Assembly: GCA_951394405.1 (NCBI GenBank)
Contig: OX596344.1
Span: forward strand, 1,674,001-1,738,000
From: Coprinellus micaceus
Taxonomy: Eukaryota > Basidiomycota > Agaricomycetes > Agaricales > Psathyrellaceae
Length of the DNA: 64,000 nt
Direction: 5' to 3'
The notes beneath the pieces were generated by a model. That model saw only the letters and a list, made by a program, of their open reading frames with translations. It had not been told where the DNA came from and did no database searches. Every line of letters begins with the position of its first letter. Within the stretch, counting starts at the first letter, position 1. Shown here one piece after another: positions 53,406 through 61,156 of the stretch. A program made the translations under genes and the position numbers.

Positions 53406-55860
53406 CGTAGTGGAGAGACACACGTCCTACGTGTGGAACAACTACACCTCGGAACCATTTCGCGCGGACGTTGGAGTGGGCCAGGGCTCTGCCCTGTCCC
53501 CAGTCCTGTCTGCGCTCATCGTAGCTCCTATTATGAAGCTATATCGCATACGGGAGCGGGGCCTTGGCACCACTCTCATATCCTATGTGGATGACGGATC
53601 CTTCATGGCTCAGTCTCCCGACATCGCAACGAACTGCGTGATGCTTAGCCATGCATACGCGGTTATGTTCGACTTATTCACAGCAGCGGGCTTGGTGATG
53701 GAACACACCAAGAACGAGCTGTTCCACTTCAGTAGAGCGCATTCCGGCTGGGATCGTCTTATCGACCTCGGGTTCGCCCCCTTCACAGGGGACACCCCTC
53801 TCAAACCCAAGAAGTTTTGGAGATACTTGGGTTTCTACTTTGACCGGAAGCTCACGTTTCAGGAGCACGTACGGTATTATACCTGCAAAGCACTCACCAC
53901 CGTAATGGCGATGAGAATGCTGGGCAACTCTACTCGAGGGTTAACTCCCAAGAACAAACGGATCTTATTCCGTGCCTGCGTCCTCCCGGTCGCAACGTAC
54001 GGACATAGACTCTGGTATTATGAAGGAGCCAAGAACGTTGGCGCCCTCAAAGCTCTGACCACCATGCAGCGTAAAGCCGCATGCTGGATCGTGGGGGCGT
54101 TTCGTACGTCCCCTACTGGAGGAGTCGAGTGCCTTGCAGGCCTCCCTCCTATTCGTCTCCATCTTCGAAAGCTGTCCCAGCGGGCGGTCTTCAGGACGGC
54201 GACACTCTCCGAAACGCACCCCCTCCGCTCCCTCCTACCAGAGGAGTTTCGGAAGGGTGCCGACCCACATTACGGTTCATCTGTCTGGCTTCCGCTCGAG
54301 AAGCAGGGCAAGGTGCGGGATGCGATCACTCAGACGGCCAAGAATCTGGGTTCGCTCACAGAGGTCTTCTCCCCTGTCGCGGAGGAGGCCTCACCAGGTC
54401 TTCGACTTATGGACCTCTTTGAGGCCCAGGTCAAGTGCAATGAGTACAATACCTATGGTGAGGAACCCCTCAACCGGAGGCGTACCGAACTCAATACCCT
54501 GTTCAACGTCGCACGTGGGCAACTGCGTACGGCGTGTTTTGGGACGGATGCGTCTGTTCCCAAGACATCGACCAGGCATCATGCGACTGCGGCCTTCGTA
54601 TTCGAAGGCCCGATCGACCTCTCTGGCTCGTCTGCTTGGGCAGCGGGCAAGGTGCTGGCGTCGGACGCCGAGCTCTTTGCGATCCGGAATGCAGTCCTTA
54701 AGGGTTCGTCCCTGGAGGATTGCGACCGGATAGTCATCTTCACCGACTCTATTGCCATGGCAAAACGAGTGGTAGATCTGTCTGTTCACTCTGGGCAGGC
54801 TCATTCGCTTACCCTCTGTCGGAAGCTAGCCACCTGGCTGTCAGGGTTCCCTGACCGCAAGGTCATGTTCGTTGAGGTCCCCTCCAAGTTGGAGTGGGGG
54901 ATTCAACATCAGGCACATCTTCGTGCTCGCAGCCTTCCTCCCATCGTTCTGGGAGAGAGGCCTGAAACTTCGTTGGATGGCGTGCGCAAGCATGTCGCCG
55001 ACTCAGCGTTAGACGCGTGGACCACTTTGGCCCGTGACCCTGACTATCTCGGACACCAGTTCCTGGTGTTCAGTGACCCCAAGGGGAAGCCTCTTCGTCC
55101 CACGTACGTCAATGGCGGTACGTGGCTACGTAATGTCAACGAGGACAATGTACTCTGCGCTCGATTTGCCAGAGCCGTTCTCAATCATGCCCCGATAGGC
55201 GAGTACTATCGACGGTTTAATATTCCAGGCCATGACACTCACGAGTGTGAGTGCGGTCACCCGACGCAGACCCGGCGTCACATCTTCACGCACTGCGGAG
55301 TGCTTGAAACTCTCGACCGGATTCCCCGCTTTTTGCGAGAGTTCGTCGGATTCTTGATGGAGAACCCACCCGCCTTTAGTTTTGGGTTCCAATATCGTCA
55401 CCCACCGCCAGTGAGTATTGGATGAGTGGCTTGTGGCCCTCTCTGGATGGTGCTGTAAAGGCCAACGGTTGGCGTGCGTAGGACTGGGTAGCTGGCGTGA
55501 CGTGTCAGTCCCTACAACTGATTGGGGATGAACGCTGGACTAAGTTGTGTGCTTCTACGGAGGTGCATGCCGGAGGGTGTAGGGGACCCGCCGGGAGCCT
55601 GGATCGAAACGCGTTGGCTTAGTAGCCGGTCGGCTAAGTCTGGGGAGGGGCACCGTGATAATGCTTGTCCTTCTGGCGTTGCCTACCAAGGCTTCGCACA
55701 CGAGTGTTGGGCTTCGCTTCGGGGGAGTCCTATCTTTCGCCCCATCGCTGCGTTTATGCGTGTTCGCCTCTTAACTGTTAGTTGTATGTATCGTAGAAAT
55801 ACGTTGTGTATTAGCTAGCGACCGGACTGCCTCTGTGCCCCGGAATACAAAAGCTGAATT

Positions 55861-55899
<39 letters not shown>
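53406..55899 (+). mobile_element. LINE 3' segment with RT, RNase H, 3' UTR and A38 tail
   Basis: The open frame to 55,425 encodes about 670 residues with no stops: RT from ERHTSYVWNNYTSEPFRADVG, GQGSALSPVLSALIVAP, catalytic LISYVDDGSF, thumb, then RNase H (FGTDASVPKTSTRHHATAAF, SDAELFAIRNAVLKG, IVIFTDSIAMAKR, HVADSALDAW) and the Cys/His cluster CECGHPTQTRRHIFTHC. The 3' UTR ends CCCCGGAATACAAAAGCTGAATTC followed by 38 A (55862-55899). The RT fingers are missing. Uninterrupted coding and a long tail point to a recent insertion. Confidence 0.82.
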
Positions 55900-55900
<1 letters not shown>

Positions 55901-56366
55901 ACACTCCCTTGACTGAGACTCACTCCCTTCAGTCAACACTCCCTTAATCTGCACGGAGTCCAAGTCGTTCTCGTGCAAGTCAGATGGCTGGAAGAGGAAG
56001 GGCCTTGGTGAGGCAGTCTGCAGGCTGCTCAGTGCCCTTGATGTGAACAGGGGCAATGGTACCAGCTTCCACAATGTCTTGCAACCAGAAGAACCGCAGA
56101 TCCAGGTGCTTCATGCGTCCAAAGTGCTCGGGGTTCTTGCTGACACTGATAGTGGACTGGTTGTCGATGTGGAGGGTGGATGGACCATGCTGGGGAAAGC
56201 CAAACTCGCCAAGGATGTTGCGCATCCATAGGATCTCCTTTCCAGCCTCAACTGCAATCATGTACTCAGCCTCTGTGCTAGAGAGAGTGACGATGGTCTG
56301 CAGCTTGCTGGACCAGCTCACAGCACCTCCAGCCACAGTGGTGACATAACCACCAGTAGAGCGTCC
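55900..56366 (-). pseudogene. copia fragment: RNase H end and polypurine region
   Basis: The minus strand encodes GRSTGGYVTTVAGGAVSWSSKLQTIV...HIDNQSTISVSKNPEHFGRMKHLDL...ADCLTKALPLPAI, nearly identical to 49,088-49,510. The LTR that should follow is absent: the LINE poly-A tail abuts the point where the LTR would begin. The other end is cut by a LINE poly-A tail at 56,367. Confidence 0.8.
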
Positions 56367-56716
56367 TTTTTTTTTTTTTTTTGAAATCATCTTTTATATA
56401 CCGGGGCACAAAGGCAGTCCGGTCGCTAGCTAATACACAACGTATTTCTACGATACATACAACTAACAGTTAAGAGGCGAACACGCATAAACGCAGCGAT
56501 GGGGCGAAAGATAGGACTCCCCCGAAGCGAAGCCCAACACTCGTGTGCGAAGCCTTGGTAGGCAACGCCAGAAGGACAAGCATTATCGCGGTGCCCCTCC
56601 CCAAACTTAGCCGACCGGCTACTAAGCCAACGCGTTTCGATCCAGGCTCCTGGCGGGTCCCCTACACCCTCCGGCATGCACCTCCGTAGAAGCACACAAC
56701 TTAGTCCAGCGCTCAT
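56367..56716 (-). mobile_element. LINE 3'-UTR-only insertion
   Basis: 350 bp on the minus strand, matching 55,529-55,860 closely and ending in A16 (seen as T56367-56382). It is a severely 5'-truncated target-primed insertion between two parts of a copia element, whose reverse-transcriptase region is missing here. Confidence 0.82.
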
Positions 56717-57966
56717 CGTTCAGATTCAGAGTCAGAGTCAGAATCACTGAGGCTAGCACCACGTCGAACCGGTTTAGCCACCTTCCACCACTCCCCTGGC
56801 TGCTTTGACTGCCGTCCTGTGCGTCTGACAGGCTGAGGGGCAGGCCTCGCACCACGAAGCTGGGCAGGAGCAGGGGCAGGTGGAGGAGGAGCAGGCAGAT
56901 TCAGAAGGGGGACTGGAACCGGTGAAGCACCTCGAGGTGCTGGGGGTGGCTCAATGTGAGCAGGTAGATGCACAGGCATCTGGGGAAGCTCAACGTCATC
57001 AGGAACCTCTGGGGACGCAGCAGGGGCGCCAGAGGGGATGGGAGCGGTGGGTGGTTGTCCAAGAAGATGGAGGAGGTTGTGGTCAATGGAGTTGTTCATC
57101 CTGAGACCAGGAAAGTAGCGTTCATCGAACTCAGCACGTTCAGAGACAAAGAACTGCTTGGTGGTGGGATCGTAGAAGTTCCAGCCCTTGTAATCCGATG
57201 GATAGCCCACAAACAGACACTTGCGCATGTGGGACTCCAGCTTCTTGCGCTTGTCCTTCTGCACAAAGACGTAGGCAGTGCATCCAAACACCCTGAAGCG
57301 GCTGAGATCTGGCTTCTTGCCATACCAGGCTTCATAGGGTGTCTTGCCTGGAAGCGCAGAGGTAGGCAGGCAGTTCCAGACCTTCACCTGGGTGGCGAGG
57401 CAGCGACCCCAGAAGCTGGGAGGCAGCTTGGCCTGGTGGAGCATCGCAGTCACGTCCTCTAGCATGACCCGGTTGGCTCGTTCTGCATCACCGTTCTGTT
57501 GAGGACGATTTCGAGTCATATGGAGTCTGAGAATGCCAGAGTTGTCACAGAATGTGTTGAACTCGGTGGACATGTACTCGCCACCCTTGTCGTCATGCAG
57601 AGCCTTGATCTTTCGGCCCAGCTGCGTCTCAGCAAGAGCCTTGAACAGCTTGAAGGCAGCGAACGTGTCGCTCTTCCGCTTGAGCATGACCGTGACCCGA
57701 TAGCGCGTATGGTCGTCAATGAAGACACACCAGTAACGGAAGCCTTCTGGGGTCGAGACGGACATGGGACCACACAGATCGGAGTGGATGAGGTCAAGGG
57801 GATGCGAGGCACGTTTCCCAGTTGAGGGAAACGACCCAGAGTGCATCTTGCCAGCCAGACAGGGCTCGCAGATGAGGTCTCGCTTCGCAGAAGAGGAGAG
57901 GGAGATGCCAGTAGCCAGAGATGAGTTTTGAAATGTCGGCGGTGTTGTGGTGGCAGAGACGTTCAT
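56717..57966 (-). pseudogene. copia integrase and spacer region
   Basis: The minus strand from 57,966 encodes ATGISLSSSAKRDLICEPCLAGKMHSGSF (zinc-binding part), then the integrase core: HSDLCGPMSVS (Asp), LHDDKGGEYMSTEF (Asp), RNRPQQNGDAERANRVMLEDV (Glu), and YPSDYKGWNFYDPTTKQFFVSE, ending in the Pro/Ala-rich spacer at the LINE fragment. Relative to the right-hand copy an 8-bp loss near 57,915 shifts it out of frame with the gag part. Confidence 0.78.
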
Positions 57967-59395
57967 GCCAGAGCTGGAGGTCCAGGGGATGTGTCGTAAG
58001 GGCGTTTGCAGACTCTACAGCCGTTCGAGTAGCTCCATCGATGAAGGCAGCATTGTTGGATGTGATTCGAGCTCGAAACAGCGTCATACCGCTACGCATG
58101 AAGTGCATGAAGGCTGAGTCGATGAGGATGGAGAAACCGCAGCACCGAGTGAGGTAAAGGCATGATAGGAGATTAGAACGGAGTTGGGGTACATGGAGAA
58201 CACGTGTAAGCTCTACGGATCGAATCCTCTTCCCGTCCACCACTGGGTCAATGACCACAGTCCCAACCCCAGCAGAGTAGATGATACTGCCGTCTGCCAA
58301 CTCGACACCAACACGGAGAGGACGATAATTTCGAATCCAGTGACGGTGCGGCGTCATTGTTGAAGTGCAGCCTGAGTCTGCATTCCAACGAAAGTCAGCA
58401 TGGGGTTGGATGGGGGAGGAAGGATCTGCGAGATCCGGAACAGCACTTGCATTTCCAGCAAACTCGGTCACACCAGATGTGGCAGCCGACTCCTGAGTCT
58501 TCTCCTGGGCCTTCTTGGACTGCTGTCCACGCTTCTGGGAGGGTCCAGACGCCACGTACTCGCGTGCATTCTTCTGGGCACGGGCAAACGCACGGCAGTC
58601 AGCCTGGGTATGGCCAGACCGGGTGCAGAATGCGCAAGTCGAAGACGCAGAAGACGAGACGGAGAGGGCAGCGGCAGAGAGGGCGTCTGCAGCACGGCGT
58701 CGACGTTGAGTCTCCTCAGTGAGGAAGGCCTGGGTGATCGTGGCCTTGTCAAGCTTATCGAGGAGGAGGAGGGAGGTGACGAAATGCGAGTAGTCTTCAG
58801 GGAGGGCACGGAGAAGGACCATGGATGAGAGCTCCTTGTCGAGAGTGGTGATATCGAACTCTTGAGGCCTAAGGGCCTGACAGAGCTTCAGGGCTTCATC
58901 GACGCGGTTGATGAGGGTCTGGAGGGACTCGTTGTCCTGCTTGCGAATTGAGAAGAGGGTATCGTAGGCGTTGAAGCGGTTACCAGCCTTCTTCTGGTGG
59001 TAGGTCTCCTCTAATGTCGTCCACATCACCTGGGGATCGTCCTTGCACCCTCTAACCAACGTCCTCACGTCCTCCTCCAGAGACAGCCAGATCCAACCAG
59101 CTGCCTTATCACTCTTCTGATCCCAGGCATCCTGCATCTCCATAGCCTTCGCTTCCCAAGCGTCCTTGAGCTCAGCAGCAGCTGCTGCGGCCTTCTTTGC
59201 TTTCGCAGTAGAGCCAGGGGTCGAAGACTCGGTGTCCAGAGTGGGAGGGGCAATAGAGGCAAAGGTAGGGCGAGCACTGAGACCTTTAACGATGCGCCAG
59301 AGGCCACAGGCCTTGAGCCAGGCCTCCATATCGCCAGACCAGCAAGGGTAGTTGGTCCCACCGAGTTTGGGAAAGTTTGGTCCTGATGAGGCCAT
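57794..59395 (-). pseudogene. copia gag, protease and integrase N-terminus
   Basis: The minus strand starts MASSGPNFPKLGGTNYPCWSGDMEAWLKACGLWRI (gag). A CCHC knuckle (CAFCTRSGHTQADC) follows, then the protease (WNADSGCTSTMTPHRHW) and LWHERLCHHNTADISKLIS, where the 8-bp deletion throws the frame off. It is otherwise close to the right-hand copy apart from a divergent patch near 58,850-59,000. The 5' untranslated part continues to the assembly gap at 59,867; its LTR is not visible. Confidence 0.78.
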
Positions 59396-59866
59396 TGGGA
59401 GAGCTGCTACAGACAATCGAATATCGATCTGCCTGGGAGGGAGATGAGAGAGAGTTGAGGCTGGGGGGAAAGAATGCGTCGCAGCGTCGAAGGGGCTGCA
59501 GTTGGCGGTTCAGTCGTCGTGGTGACGTGTCGAGTACGTTGCGAGGGATACGTTGAACGTTGAAGGAAGGGTGTGCGGGTGACAGCGGACTCGCAATCAG
59601 CAAAAGAACGCGAAGGGAGATCGGACCGAGTTGAGCACCCAGAATAGAACAAGTCGTACGACGTGGCAGGCTGCGGCTGACGTGTCCAAATCGCGGGAGC
59701 GAGTAGGGGACCGTACCGGTGAGCCTGTGCGGAAGCGAGGAACCGAGGGAACCGAGTAGTCGGTCCGAAATAGCGAAGACAAAGGGAACCCCAAAGGGAA
59801 TGAGTTGGGGCTGCGGAAAGATGGGCCGATCCTGCGATGAGCTGGCAAGCTACGTGGCAGGGAACG

Positions 59867-60066
59867 NNNNNNNNNNNNNNNNNNNNNNNNNNNNNNNNNN
59901 NNNNNNNNNNNNNNNNNNNNNNNNNNNNNNNNNNNNNNNNNNNNNNNNNNNNNNNNNNNNNNNNNNNNNNNNNNNNNNNNNNNNNNNNNNNNNNNNNNNN
60001 NNNNNNNNNNNNNNNNNNNNNNNNNNNNNNNNNNNNNNNNNNNNNNNNNNNNNNNNNNNNNNNNNN
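59867..60066. other. Assembly gap (200 N)
   Basis: A run of exactly 200 unknown bases, so a placeholder rather than a measured length. It sits between two oppositely oriented copia copies and probably hides the 5' LTR of the left copy. Confidence 0.98.
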
Positions 60067-60140
60067 AGCAGGCAGATTCAGAAGGGGGACTGGAACTGGT
60101 GAAGCACCTCGAGGTGCTGGGGGTGGCTCGATGTAAGCAG
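60067..60140 (-). pseudogene. Remnant of a third copia copy (Pro-rich spacer)
   Basis: The minus strand reads AYIEPPPAPRGASPVPVPLLNLPA, from the spacer between integrase and RT. It is not the neighbouring left copy, which has its own intact spacer at 56,850-57,000. The last 5 bp before the LTR, AGCAG (60136-60140), are the likely target duplication of the right-hand copia. Confidence 0.65.
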
Positions 60141-60450
60141 TGTTGGAACTTGGTGACTTGGTGACTCCACCCTTATCCATCCTTATCCATTCACAGATCA
60201 CCCTTATCCATCATGATCTTCCCCTTCATCAGTTATCTTGATCTAATCGGACTTAGTTATCATATCTTGATCATCTAGCATCATGTGACCTGATTCCTGT
60301 GTATCAACACTACATGTATTGCCCTGAGGCCCCTTAGTTCAGTACTCTGAACTAGAGGCTTCAGGTGAGTAGCAGTATGCCCCAATATCAACAGTTCAGT
60401 ACTCTGACCTAGAGGCTTCAGTGTCCCTGCCCCCAGTTACACTTTCAACA
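60141..60450 (+). repeat. copia 5' LTR
   Basis: 310 bp, TGTTGGAACTTGG...CACTTTCAACA (TG...CA ends). It carries the same internal 27-bp motif as the 48,765 LTR, twice (around 60,340-60,366 and 60,393-60,420). Promoter and poly-A signals should lie here but were not pinpointed. Confidence 0.82.
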
Positions 60451-60451
60451 A

Positions 60452-60469
60452 GTTATGAGCCCCGCGCTC
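60452..60469 (+). promoter_or_regulatory. Primer-binding site, half-tRNA-iMet type
   Basis: One base after the LTR the sequence is GTTATGAGCCCCGCGCTC. This is complementary to the anticodon stem-loop of eukaryotic initiator tRNA-Met (GGGCUCAUAAC), not to a tRNA 3' end. Drosophila copia and yeast Ty5 use the same kind of site with a cleaved tRNA half as primer. Confidence 0.65.
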
Positions 60470-61156
60470 TGAAGACCTCCTTCGTCGTTGTTTCTGCGTT
60501 CACCCCACTGCGTACACGTCCCTCACTCGTTCCCCAACGTTTCACGCGTCTACGCCCGCCGGTTCTCTCGCAATCGGCCTCCCAATTCTCGACGACTTCG
60601 ACCCTCGTTTCCCGGCCTCCCTTTGCTGCTGGCCCCTTGCTATCTCGCCCAGTCGACTCGACGCCAGCGTTTCTAGCATCCCTCTCGTTCCCTGCCACGT
60701 AGCTTGCCAGCTCATCGCAGGATCGGCCCATCTTTCCGCAGCCCCAACTCATTCCCTTTGGGGTTCCCTTTGTCTTCGCTCTTTCGGACCGACTACTCGG
60801 TTCCCTCGGTTGCTCGCTTCCGCACAGGCTCACCGGCACGGTCCCCTACTCGCTCCCGCGATTTGGACACGTCAGCCGCAGCCTGACACGTCGTACGACT
60901 TGTTCTATTCTGGGTGCTCAACTCGGTCCGATCTCCCTTCGCATTCTTTTGCTGATTGCGAGTCCGCTGTCACCCGCACACCCTTCCTTCAACGTTCAAC
61001 GTATCCCTCGCACCGTCCTCGACACGTCACCGCAACGACCGAACCGCCAACTGCAGCCCCTTCGACGCTGCGACGCATTCTTTCCCCCCAGCCTCAACTC
61101 TCTCTCATCTCCCTCCCAGGCAGATCGATATTCGATTGTCTGTAGCAGCTCTCCCA

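Noticed and set aside
59719..60201. Open frames passing through the run of N
   Set aside because: They exist only because N was translated as unknown residues.
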